Below are positions 52,061-62,641 of a stretch of DNA of 64,000 nucleotides, in pieces (the stretch's first letter is position 1; every line of letters starts with the position of its first letter). This DNA is from Plantago major (lineage: Eukaryota > Streptophyta > Magnoliopsida > Lamiales > Plantaginaceae). The notes under the pieces were generated by a model. That model did not search any database. It saw nothing but the letters and a program-made list of their open reading frames with translations, and was not told the DNA's origin. The stretch lies in NCBI GenBank assembly GCA_026545765.1, contig CM048843.1, positions 15,901,200 through 15,965,199 on the forward strand, read 5' to 3'. The position numbers and the translations under genes are program-made.

Positions 52061-55000
52061 TTAGAATCCCTGAATTGGTATTGGTTTCATGGCAGTTCTA
52101 ATTCTTCGGAACGCTGTCTTAACCCGGTCCTTCAGATTCTCATCTGCACACTCAACTTCACCAGTTTGTTTATCAAGATGCGCCAGTTTACCATCCAAGT
52201 CAATCAGTACTTGCCCGTTCTCCTCATACTTCACGCTCCCAAACAACGAAACAAGAAGTGCATGCAAGATCTTGTCTGCTTTCCTACTTTCCTCTTCCTC
52301 ATTCATCTCACTTTCTGACTCAACCACCTTTGGCAACTCTCGACTAGCATTTAGAACCAAAGCCACAATAGAGTCTGAGACCATGTCACTAATCGGATCA
52401 GCAGCCCAATGCAACGACAGATGGTTCTCAGACTCTTGCTTCACTGTCACCCTATCATGTACTCTCAGAGTTGGAACTCCCGATTCCTCATCAGTTGAAG
52501 ACTCCACACTCTCATAAATCTTCTTAAGCCTATACTTTACAACTGCAAAGGCACCTGAATATGGGATAGTAATCCTTTGAATGATGTTACCAGTTGACAA
52601 CTGAGAGAAGATGTGAAGATCCTCGGGTGCCATGATTTGATAAGCAAACCCTTTCTTGACCAGCAACCCACTAACAGTTTCACCAACTTCAGGCGTCTTT
52701 TCAGCTAGCTTTCCAATGGTTTTGGCCATCTTTTGAGAATTGAAGTGCATTTTCACAGGTTGGCAATTCTTGGGGGTTAAGATTTTGGTATTTCCATCTG
52801 CAAAAACAGACAGAAGTTTTGTCTGTAGCCTTCCCATCTGAGTCGCTTCACCATGAACTAAAATAATATTTGGAGGCATGAGTTCTTTAAGAAATGTGCT
52901 TGTTTGGTTGTAATCTGCGTGAGCTGAAAAGGATACATATGCAACTCTCATGTTGAGAGGAGCAGTCAAACCACTTGCCAGCGTGACTTCCTTAGGTTCG
53001 TTAATTATGGTCTTTGCCAGTGTCCCTTCAACAACATACCCAGGTATCACACAGGCATTTCTCTTATCCGAGCACCATTTATCGAACAACTGTCTCGAAA
53101 GCCCGCTCTGAAGCCCACCTGGGCTTGCCATCACAACGCAGGGTCCCACATCATTGAATTCGTCCACGCTCTTTAATGGAGAGATGTGTTTAAAGTCAAA
53201 CGGATTTGTATCCGCAAACTGATTCCGGATTCTGTCATTCATGGAATTAATGTAGGTTTGATAAACAGCCATGCATCTCTTTGCAAGTGGTGAAGCATAA
53301 TAGATTGGGATATTTTTCAGTTCAGGATGGTTTGACCAATATTCATCAAGGATGAGGAGTAACTCTTGTGCTCGGCCAAGGGCATAAGCGGGGATTAGGA
53401 CACGACCACCTTGAGAAACAGTAGAGTGGATTACCTCCGTGAAGTTCTTCTCTCTAGAAACACGTGGTTGATGCGTTTGAACACCATATGTCGATTCAAT
53501 AATGCAAACATCTGGTGAGAATTGGGGTAGCTCTGCGGCACGAAGATGACGGTCTTCTTCGCGGGAATAGTCTCCAGTGTAGAGGACACGAACACCAGCT
53601 ATATCGACCATAAACATGGCAGCACCGAGTACATGACCAGCAGTATAACACCAGAAACGAATACCATTAACTTCTAGAGTCTGGTGGAAGTCGATAACCT
53701 GTGTGACAAGACAGTTCAAGAAGTTTAGGTTGTGCTTATATATGAAATTAGCAAAAGAAAATGAATAAATCAAATGTATAATCAGATAAAAATTGAATCA
53801 TAACAGATCCTTTCAGTGAAGATGAACCACAATCAATCTGTCTAGCTTACATTTTATAAGCAAATAGAAAGAACTGAAGTAAAGTATACCTCAATTTTAT
53901 CCATGGAGCGAAGAATGTCATTTTCGTTAAACAACATATCCTCAGCTGAGACTTTGCTTACTTTAACATAATCGGACAAAAGCAACTTATAGATGGCCTT
54001 TGTTGCGTGTGTCATAAATACACGCCCCTTGAAATTGGTCTGACATAAAAACAAATAAAAGAAAATACAATTTGAGGCTACCAGTGGGGAAAATTGCACA
54101 AAATTATACTTGTTTGTGAAGTCATAATAAGACGAACAAACCTTCTCGAGAAAATATGGAAGGGAAGCAGCATGGTCCAAGTGAAAGCTGAAATTGGCCC
54201 ATAGCATTAAGTCAAAGGCAAAAATTGAAAGAACCACAAAAGGTAAAAAAAATTCTTTCAACTTGATTGGTGTGTGCTCCCTCCCTCTTATCTCGTACTA
54301 ACAATATTGGGGTAAATATAGTTTTCAATTAAAAAACAGAGTCACAAAAGGTAGAAAATTGCAATATTCAAAGGTCCGAGCTATACTCAGAGCATCACAT
54401 TCACTCTGAATATGCAATATCCAACTTTTCAGGCCACACAAGAAAGTGTTGGAGAATTGGTTTGTTAAAGTCAATTATAACATGTTCAAACTTCAAACAA
54501 GTGTAAAGTGGAGAATTTGGACAATAATTTAAGTAATTTCCACCTCACAGTTTGTCATGCTCTTGACTCGTTACGAAGTGAGTTACGCAAGCTCGTAACA
54601 TTGTAAGACATGCGAGTAAACCAATTCTTGGTGTGAATGATAAATTGACTCAAAGTGATGTGGTTGATACTAATTATTCCATGTGGGAAAATGAAGTAAA
54701 GTCTTTAGTTAATTGATTGTTGGCCTTCCATTTTACTCCATTAAGAGTTGATGAACTCCATTACTAAGAGTTAATAAGTAACTTGAAACTCTTCACTAAT
54801 GGTAGTAGTAATGTAACTCTCCACTAATACTACTAGATATAAATAACTAAATAAGTATAATGAAGATACTTATTAATTGCAACCTTTAAGCTAATCTTTG
54901 ATAGCTTAAAAGGAGGTCTTTCCCCACTTGAACGAAGAATCATTCTCTTCTCCCTCTCTAAACACTTTGTACATGCATTTCACTTAAAACCCGAGAGTTT

Positions 55001-57351
55001 CTATACTGCTTAAGTTCGAAGGGCTTGCTACCATATCTTCTGGTAGTATATGTGATTGGACGTTGTACCTTGGGAGCTCATTGTCCATAGGAGAACTGAA
55101 GGTTTATCAAGGCGGACAAATTGAGCTTAAGGGCAAGTGGCCACACTCCTGCCTCGTCCAGATTCAATCCGAAAGTTCTTTGTTTGTTTTTGTAACAAGT
55201 GACAGTAAGTGGTTTTTCACCTACATTCGTTTATATTTGTTTGGTTGTTCTCTTTTAACTCTTCTTCAGGTTCGACTAAAGTGGTAACTAGATCCCAAAT
55301 CCCAATAGTCTTAAGCTCAATTATGTTCTTTATGATTCCGATTATATAAGTTTAGCGATTGCTATTTCAATATGTACTTGCTACTATTTCTTATCTCTTA
55401 CAGGTTTAGATGGTTGATACTGCTAATCCCAACACTGGATCTGGTTCAGGGAATGTCCCTCCTCACACTTATGATATTGCAATGCAAACCAAGGGCTTCA
55501 TCACACCATATGTGTCGGGAGGAGATAACTTTAAACTTTGGAAGGAAAAAACCACTGCTTTCCAACTTGTCCGGTATATCTCCGAGGACAAACCCGTGGA
55601 AGACATGGTTGTGGAAAGTCTGTGGATACGTGCAAAGCATGGAATAGTGCTGACTATATATGTCGCCATGTTATACTTCCGAGTCTTGACTCTCGATGAT
55701 TCCCTCTACCAAATATTTTTTGAGAAAAAGACTACGAAAGTACTTTGGGAATCTCTTCAGAAGAAGAGTTAGAAGAGAACAACCAAACAAATGTAAATGA
55801 ATATAGGTGGCAAACTACTTACTGTCACTTAATACAAAAACAAAGAAATAACTTTCAGATTGGATCCAAGACAAGGCAGCAGTGTGACCACTTGCCCTTA
55901 AGCTCAATTTGTCGGCCTCAATAGAGCTTCAGGCCTTTTATGAACAATGAGCTTCTAAGGTACAACGCCCAATTATACCTACTACTGGAAGCTACGGTAG
56001 CAAGCCCTTCGTACTGAAGTAATACAGAAACTCTCGAATTCTGAGTGAAATGCATGAAAGTGTTTAGAGAGGGAGAAGAGATTCTTCGTGTCTCTTTTTA
56101 AGTGGGGAAAAAGAACTCCTTTTATAGCCATCAAAGATTAGCTTAAATGTTACAATTAATAAGTATCGTTATTATAATTATTAATATCTAGCATTAGTGG
56201 AGAGTTACATTACAACTACCACCATTAGTGAAGAGTTTCGAGTTACTTATTGACTCTTGGTGATGGAGTTCATGAACTCTTAGTAATGCAGGAAAATGGA
56301 AGGCCAACAATCAATTAACTATACCGGGTAGTGGGATAATTAGTATCAACCACATCACTTTAACCAATTTATCATTCACACAAAGAATTGGTTCACTTGC
56401 ATGTCTTACACTGTTACGAAACTTGCTCAACCCACTTCGAGCCAAGAGCATGAAAAACCGGGTAGTGGAACTTACTTAAATTGTTGCCCAAAGTTCTCCA
56501 CTTTAACACTTGTTTGAACAAGTTCTAATTGGTTTTAACAAACCAATCTCCAAAATAAAGCAGCTTAACAAAATTGCAAATTATTACCATATGGAAGTAA
56601 CAAACATAACAAGCAAATAATCTGAATCTAAAGACTAGGAACGTTGAGCAATTGTTTAGCAAGTATGCATACTCGAGATGTGAACAGCTCCAATAGTTCA
56701 GTTTTATTACGAGGAAAACCATCATTACCAACTATAAATTGAAGTTCTACAAATTACTCGAACTTCACAGAGAATAGGAATCACATGTTTGTGTGTTTTA
56801 ATATACTATGTACCTAACTTTTATAGTGAAGTTAACAATTCGACTTGATCAAAAATATTATCTTTCAGAAATCTTGAATACAATATTTAATCAACCCACC
56901 TCCAGGAAACTAATACAAATGAAAACCATGCATATCTAGTACCTAACCTGAGCTTTTCAAGCTTAAAGAAAACTTATACACAGATGGATTTTGGGGGGGG
57001 GGGGGGGGGGGGGAACTTACTGAGTAACAAGAAGCACGTCTATACTTGAAGGATCAATCTCATCAAAGTAAGGCAAGGCAGCCATTCCTGAGAACGCGGG
57101 ATGAATCCCACAATCGAACTACACACACAAACAAATGCGCCTGGTAACAATCGAGTGATACAAACGTAAACAAACAAATATCAGTAAGTGTAGAGATAGT
57201 TTGATACCATAATAGTTTTCCCTTTGTAAGTCATGAAGACACAGGAGCGTCCCACTTCACTGCCAGCTCCTAGAGGGGTTATAACAAGCTCATCCCCTTC
57301 ACTAGTTGCAATTCGCTTCAACGATGAAGCCGGCTGTCCTACTGAGGCCAT
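52061..57351 (-). CDS. CPSF73-I: CPSF73-I, cleavage and polyadenylation endonuclease
   Basis: Five coding exons on the minus strand: 57208-57351, 57021-57118, 54142-54187, 53890-54039, 52061-53698. Phases agree and the protein is 691 aa (Arabidopsis CPSF73-I is about 693). It starts [20 protein letters not shown], then the metallo-beta-lactamase core: FDCGIHPAF, the metal-binding HFHLDH at residues 81-86, [14 protein letters not shown], and [18 protein letters not shown] with [13 protein letters not shown]. The beta-CASP domain has [56 protein letters not shown] and ILVHGEA. The C-terminal part is the CPSF73/100 dimerisation region, ending MKPIPIQGF. The enzyme is the zinc-dependent endonuclease that cuts pre-mRNA before polyadenylation, in the nuclear CPSF complex. 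All catalytic motifs are present. Intron 2 is 2.8 kb and carries a Copia-derived insertion. A leader exon ends at 57639. Confidence 0.95.
54447..56555. mobile_element. Copia-derived element with inverted LTR copies in CPSF73 intron 2
   Basis: A 2109-bp insertion. The left arm (54447 to about 55270, plus sense) begins TGTTGGAGAATTGGTTTGTT. The right arm (about 55756-56555) is the same sequence inverted and diverged. Between them lies a short Copia gag piece (55410-55772). Near-matching pentamers GAAAG and TAAAG flank it. The arms lie head to head rather than in the direct order of a normal LTR element, so it is a rearranged, broken derivative. Arm divergence is visible throughout, so it is older than the element at 29637. 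Confidence 0.75.
55410..55772 (+). pseudogene. Copia gag fragment (fossil)
   Basis: N-terminal Gag-type sequence ([20 protein letters not shown], then [20 protein letters not shown]) between the two inverted arms at 54447-56555. Partial. Confidence 0.7.
56993..57013. repeat. 21-base G homopolymer (C on the gene strand)
   Basis: Twenty-one G on the plus strand. On the CPSF73 strand this is a C tract running from intron 2 position +8 to +28, right after the donor GTAAGTT. Confidence 0.85.
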
Positions 57352-57730
57352 TACTAGATTCCTACAACAAACTAAATTCACAAAATTAGCTAGCTATATA
57401 CTTGGATAGGATAGCTCCAGCCTCCAAAGGAATTGCAATAGGAAAACAAAAAATGATCTTCGCCATTTTCAATTGACACAGAAAGAGCGAACTAAACCTA
57501 GTAACTGGCAGAAATTAAAATTAACGAAATCTATCAACCAAACGATAATAAAAACGCATTTAAGAAAACACTCTGCTTATAGTTCAATAGCGAGCAGATA
57601 TGTGCAAAATGTTGTTAGAGACAGGTGGAAATACTTACAGAAGGAATGGTGATGCAAGTTGAATGAATCTCCTCTATTCAGCTTGTTTACTGGTAATGAA
57701 CTCAGTAAAGAAAATTAGGTTCGGAAAAGG

Positions 57731-57738
57731 AAAAAAAA
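57731..57738 (-). terminator. Pol III terminator of tRNA-Arg
   Basis: A run of eight T on the minus strand lies 17 nt beyond the tRNA 3' end, followed by further T-rich sequence. Confidence 0.7.
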
Positions 57739-57755
57739 TTAAAGGATAAAGGAAC

Positions 57756-57828
57756 GACCACAGTGGGAGTCGAACCCACGACCTTCTGATCCGAAGTCAG
57801 ACGCGCTAATCCACTGCGCTATGCGGTC
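57756..57828 (-). tRNA. trnR-TCG: tRNA-Arg (anticodon TCG)
   Basis: The 73-nt minus-strand sequence folds as a standard cloverleaf. The acceptor stem is GACCGCA with TGTGGTC (one G-T pair), the D-loop region TAGCGCAGTGGATTAGCGC, the anticodon stem-loop TCTGA-CTTCGGA-TCAGA with anticodon TCG, and the T arm GTGGG-TTCGACT-CCCAC. No intron, and CCA is not encoded, as expected for a nuclear gene. Internal A box (TAGCGCAGTGG) and B box (GGTTCGACTCC) are intact. It reads CGA codons. It lies about 115 bp upstream of the CPSF73 leader exon end, on the same strand. Confidence 0.96.
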
Positions 57829-58078
57829 ATATATTTGTATAATTGTATCTCTTCACTCTAGTCCGGTAGTCCACTGATAAGAGTTTGCACACGGGTTTAG
57901 AATTTTAGCCATGGAGTGCCAAAGAAATTAGTAAGTTAGTATGTCAAATTGACTCGGTTTAGAACAACTTATTAACTTGATCGGTTTATATTTTAAATAA
58001 ACCTTGTTCCATTGATTCTTTGGTCTCATAAGTGTGGTCCAAGGCATTTTGGTGATTTCAAAAGTAAATTCGTGCTGG

Positions 58079-59640
58079 CTCTAACCGAAAACGAACAATA
58101 TTATACTAGCATGACATGTGATGTGTTCTGTCGCTCCAGAGTCTATTACCCACGAGTTCACATTATTTATCTTACCAACCATGTTTGCAACGGGCTCATC
58201 AGAATTCGGCGATGGTTGGTTATTCATCCCAGCGAAGTATTCGGCCATCTTTGTGAATTGTTCATGGGTGATACCAGGTATTGGGCTCAAATTTCTAACT
58301 AGTGTAACGTGGGCAGCCTGTGGTCCAAATCTCATGCCCTTTTCACCCATTCTTCCACCAATAGATCGCCGTGTCTTGGTATTCTCTGTAGCTCTTTTCC
58401 CTTTCCACCATTCTAGGTAACCATGTATCTCAAAGAAAGTATCGATTGTGTGGCCCGTTTTCTTACACTTATCGCAGCGAGTCTTTCTTCCAGCTCCTCC
58501 ACCCCGATCGACTTTATTGTATTGTGCCTGGAAAGCAGCTGCATCAACAGTAGTACGCCGACTAGCGATCTGCCTCTGTCTCTCATCTTTTGCAACGAGG
58601 TGGTAAGCGGAGCTCAAGCTCGGAGTCGGAACAGTACTTAGAATTTGGGTCCTTACGACGGCGAATGAATCATCAAGGCCGAGTAAGAACTCATACAACC
58701 TTTCCTTTTCTCGAACTTGAAGGAATTGTTTTGCGACACCACATGTGCAGCACGAAAGTGATGAGATCGATTGGATCTCGTCCCAAAATCCCTTCAGTTT
58801 TGTGTAATATGTAGAAACAGACTGCCCATTCTGTCTGGTACTGCTTACTGCCCTCTTTAGCTCAAAAGCTCTTGGTGCGCTTTGTTTCCCGAACCTTTCT
58901 TTGATGTCTTCCCACACTTCCCGAGCGGTTGTTGCAAACATGACGCTCGATTTGATCTCCTTTTCCATGGCAGTGTGTAGCCATCCTTTAACCATGGCAT
59001 TGCAACGATTCCACAACGCCGACTCTTGGGATGATTTGCCTTCTGGCTCCGGCATAGAACCATTGACAAATCCGATTTTATTCTTTGCAAGTAGGACATT
59101 TTTCATCTCTGTGGCCCATTCACCATAGTTCACGTCATTTAGGAGATTTGCTACGTGAAGTTGGCCTGGGTAATCTGATGGGCTGACATAGTATGGAGAC
59201 ATTACATCCACCGTCGTGAAGCTGCTGCCAACGGCATCCTTTTTACCGTCGTCAGTTTTTGACATATTGGTAATAGTATTTTGTTTTGCAGCGGGTAGGC
59301 TAGTGTATTAGGTTGTAGCGATAAACCCGCTCTGATGCCATGTAAAAAATGTTTGTGCTGCTGAATATGCTTTTCTTTCGTTCATCATCAATATAAATAC
59401 TACTAACAGTTTTTATTCATACTAATTGGAGACCATTTGAACAAAGAGACCCTGTTAGATTATTATGGTCATCTTTCTTATTGAAGTATGTGAACATGTC
59501 CGATGTACAGGGTTCATGCAATTTGCATTTATCTGGTTCGAGTATTTTGAAAAGCAGTATAGCTATAACCAAAAATATACTATAGCAGTTATAGCTATAA
59601 CCAAATATTTTCCCCCATTCTAGGCATTAAATAATTTTCT
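58079..59640 (-). mobile_element. Truncated Copia element, 5' part only
   Basis: On the minus strand: an LTR-like sequence starting (plus sense) TGTAAAAAATGTTTGTGCTG at 59341, an adjacent primer-binding site for initiator tRNA-Met (ATGGCATCAGAGC, complement of 59328-59340), then a gag frame. Similarity to pol ends at the protease active-site region, and the rest of the element and the other LTR are absent. The outer LTR limit (59640) is a guess. Broken. The open gag suggests a recent origin. Confidence 0.75.
58081..59265 (-). pseudogene. Copia gag and start of protease (fossil)
   Basis: A 394-codon frame starts MSKTDDGKKDAVGSSFTTVD. Gag shows SPSDYPGQLHVANLLNDVNY, the knuckle-like CDKCKKTGHTIDTFFEIHGY, and the protease motif WVIDSGATEHITCH near its end. 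Retrofit-like Copia lineage, from memory. Belongs to the truncated element at 58079-59640. Confidence 0.8.
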
Positions 59641-59785
59641 TCTTAATCATTAAGCTTCTAAGTTCTAACAGTACAGCTTTGTGCCAGAAGGGAACGTTCG
59701 AATAGAAGACCACAACTACTCTCACTGCTCAACTGCACATCACCATTTTGTTCATTAACTTCACAGGCCAAAAGTCCCGTCTCAT

Positions 59786-59835
59786 GGGAGGCCCTTCTAC
59801 TTTTTTTTTTTTGGTACGGGGAGGCCCTTCTACTT
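59786..59835. repeat. Poly-T insert flanked by a 16-bp direct repeat
   Basis: GGGAGGCCCTTCTACT at 59786-59801 recurs at 59819-59834. Between them are about 11 T and GGTACG. On the opposite strand this reads as a short body with a poly-A tail and a 16-bp target duplication, as left by LINE-type reverse transcription. It lies in the MORF1 3'UTR. Confidence 0.5.
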
Positions 59836-59864
59836 GAAAGGAGCATATTTTTGAGATGACAAAC

Positions 59865-62383
59865 TCAAAAGTCTCGTTGCCCTCTATCACGATTCCGTGG
59901 TGGCGGACCATAGTTGTCTTCCGGTGAAGGGCTGTAGTTCTGTCGTGGTGGAGGAGGCCCGTAGCCTTGCTGTGGCTGAGGAGGCCCATAGCCCTGCTGT
60001 GGCTGTGGAGGCCCATAGTTCCGCTGTGGCTGTGGAGGCCCATAGTTCCGCTGTGGTGGTCGTGGAGGCAAGAAGTCTTGCATTGGTACACGCCCAAAGT
60101 TATCTTCAGGGGGTGGCGGCCTGAAGTTCTGTTGATGGGGTGGCGGCCTGAAATTCTGCTGAGGTGGTGGAGGTCCAAAGTTATGCTGCGGTTGTAGATG
60201 CGTGAAGCTCTGTTGGGGCGGCGGAGGAGGCCCAAAATTTTGTTGTGGTGCTTGAGGCCCATAATTTTGTTGTGGTGGTGGAGGAGACCCAAATCTCTGT
60301 TGGGGCGGTGGAGGTCCATAATTCTGCTGTGGCGGTGGAGGACCATAACTCTGCTGTGGCGGTGGAGGTCCATAACTCTGCCGTGGTGGTGGTCCATAAC
60401 TCTGCCGTGGTGGTGGAGGTCCATAACTCTGCTGTGGTGGGGGAGGTCCATAATTCTGATTTGGTGGTGGTGGGCTGTTGTTTGGCTGTGCTCGTGAAGG
60501 TCCATAACTCTGCTGTGGTGGTGGAGGTCCATAATTCTGATTTGGTGGTGGTGGGCTGTTGTTCGGCTGTGCTCGTAGAGGCCTATTGTTCGGCTGTGCT
60601 GGTGGAGGTCCATAATTCTGATTTGGTGGTGGTGGGCTGTTGTTTGGCTGTGCTCGTAGAGGCAAATTGTTCGGCTGTGCTGGTAGAGGCCCATAGCTTT
60701 GTTGCGGTTGAGGTGGCCTGTAGCTCTGTTGCTGTTGAGGTGGCCCATAGTTCTGCTGCTGTTGAGGTGTCCCATAGTTCTGCTGCTGTTGGGGCGGCCC
60801 AAAGTTCTGAGCTCTAGGGCGTCTCTCCCTGTTAGTACGAAAATGAACCGGAGGAGGTCTAGGGAAAATTTCTCCATTGACATACTTATCCCCTGCATAA
60901 AATTGCCCCAATTTGAGACCAGGGTATTTAGTTAATTCGAGAAATATGAACAACATGAAGATAGACAAGATGCAAAGGAGTTAATGAAATTAATGTGAGA
61001 TCCTTACCTCCATATTCCTTGTTCACTGGATCAATGTATGAATCCGGTAGTATAAATACAACTCCAGGCAGACCTAATGACCAAAAACTGTCAGAATAGG
61101 ATACTGGACAAAGTTGACTGACATATTTGCAAGTGACAGCTTACCCTTGAACTTCTCAGATTCCTCCTCTGAACACAAAACCTGAAAACCTTGGTAGGTA
61201 GTAGTACTGAGAGCATATATTTTCTTTTTGGCCTCTTCCACACTGTCATGAAATCAAATTTGAACAGCAAATAACAACATGTCATTTATTGGTCAGATCA
61301 ATTCAAGTTTGGCACTTTGCCATACTCACTCTCCAGATAATTTATCACAATTAAATATTCCAGTATCAAGTCCCAGATGAAGAGAACAGCCTAAAGACCA
61401 TTGTTATACAATTTGAAACATCTTACTTATCCCCCTAGTATTAATAAAATGAGGCTTCTCTTATGTTTCATAATCCTAGTGCGACACCTTAAGACCTCAA
61501 AACTATAGATGTACAAACTCTTTATTTTTGTCATGATACCACATCGTTTAGAATCAAACAACAATTGCTTCAATAATGTGGCTTAGGTAGCATGCAGTTC
61601 AATTTGCTAACATCTCTGAAGAAATTAGAGCTCAATAATTCCCACTTGACACGCATGCATAATTTTAGCAAGAATTCATGATATAAATCAAAACTTAAAT
61701 AGTCCGGAGCCGAAATGCCAACGTTGAATCAATGAACATCAACGAACAAATTATGAGTACCACTGTCCACTACAACAAAAGTGCACCACAGCCTAAAACA
61801 AGCTAATGAAACATTAGTATGTATAAGAGGCTTCATCATTTCAATACACTATATCAAAAAATCAAAACCAACACCTAGATTTCACCATTTAACACAAGAC
61901 TATCACCTAATCATAAACGAATTGAAACATATGCACATAATTTTACCGAGGTAAAAAAAAAGTACTATATCTGCAAAAAAGAAAAAGTACATAATTGTAA
62001 AGGAAATGGTGAGTGAACCTGCCGAAGACTTGGGCAGCCGTTTTGACATAGGTCTCAATCATCTGCTCGCGAGTAACATCAGCATCCTTGGGAAACTCCA
62101 TAGTGATGAGCCAGTGGTTATAATCACATCCTTCGAAGAGGATAGTGTCTTCATTGATCTCGTCGACATTGGGATCATAGACTCTGCTGCCTCTTGCTGA
62201 GAAGAAGAGAGAGGTCGTGGAAGTGAATGGGCGCTGTGCAAGTTTGTTGGTAGTGACGGAGGAGGGAAAAAGGCGAGGGATGGCGGCGGCGGCGATGGGT
62301 TGTGGCTGGTGGTGTAGGAGGCTGTGGATGAGCGGAGATGAGGCGGAAATGGCACGCCGGAGGCGGAGAGAGTAGAGTGCCAT
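59865..62383 (-). CDS. MORF1: MORF1-type multiple organellar RNA editing factor (MORF/RIP)
   Basis: Four coding exons on the minus strand: 62019-62383, 61145-61242, 61008-61073, 59865-60892, joining to 518 aa with matching phases. An Arg/Ser-rich, acid-free N-terminus ([20 protein letters not shown]) fits a mitochondrial presequence. The MORF box follows: [71 protein letters not shown] and [20 protein letters not shown]. From about residue 200 to the end is a Pro/Gln/Tyr low-complexity tail of roughly 30 units related to [10 protein letters not shown] or [14 protein letters not shown] proteins dimerise and bind PLS-type PPR editing factors to promote C-to-U editing; MORF1 acts in mitochondria. 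Gly/Pro/Gln tails occur in Arabidopsis MORF1 and MORF8, but this one is long. The ATG is the first in frame. Confidence 0.9.
59930..60830 (-). repeat. Coding tandem repeat of the MORF1 tail
   Basis: Imperfect units of 24-33 nt, mostly a multiple of three, based on GGTCCATAACTCTGCTGTGG (plus sense). Because units keep a multiple-of-three period and lack stops, other frames on both strands also stay open over long stretches; those are not genes. Confidence 0.85.
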
Positions 62384-62410
62384 GGATGATGGATCGAGTT
62401 GAGCAGGTAG

Positions 62411-62450
62411 TGAGAGAGAGAGAGAGAGAGAATCACAGTGTTAGGGTTTT
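62411..62450 (-). promoter_or_regulatory. MORF1 leader: GA repeat and telo-box
   Basis: A (GA)n run at 62411-62432 and TTAGGGTTT at 62441-62449 (AAACCCTAA on the gene strand, a telo-box) lie 30-70 bp upstream of the ATG. Both are common in the core promoters of plant genes for organelle and ribosome biogenesis. Confidence 0.5.
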
Positions 62451-62503
62451 TAGTAGAGGTTTTACAATTTGGGATTTTTATTTTTTTTTTTGAATAATGG
62501 TTA

Positions 62504-62607
62504 GGCTATGTTCTCTTCAACTGAAAACTCATTCAGTCCAGTTCAGCTCGTCTTCAGTCAATTCATTAAATTCATATTATTATTATTATTATTGTTGTTG
62601 TTGTTAA

Positions 62608-62641
<34 letters not shown>

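Noticed and set aside
52089-52517. 142-codon Ser-rich plus-strand frame
   Set aside because: Antisense shadow of the CPSF73 C-terminal exon.
58081-59265. A domesticated host gag gene
   Set aside because: The adjacent primer-binding site and LTR-like end and the abrupt loss at the protease show an ordinary truncated Copia element; retention is only a remote possibility.
60198-60817. Long plus-strand frames (Val/His- or Trp/Arg-rich) opposite MORF1
   Set aside because: Same repeat artefact; no start context, no family resemblance.
59729-60898. A second long minus-strand frame (389 codons, His/Arg/Ser-rich) over the MORF1 tail
   Set aside because: It is a frame shadow. The repeat unit is a multiple of three and free of stops, so several frames remain open. 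Only the QxYGPPPP frame joins the spliced MORF1 exons.
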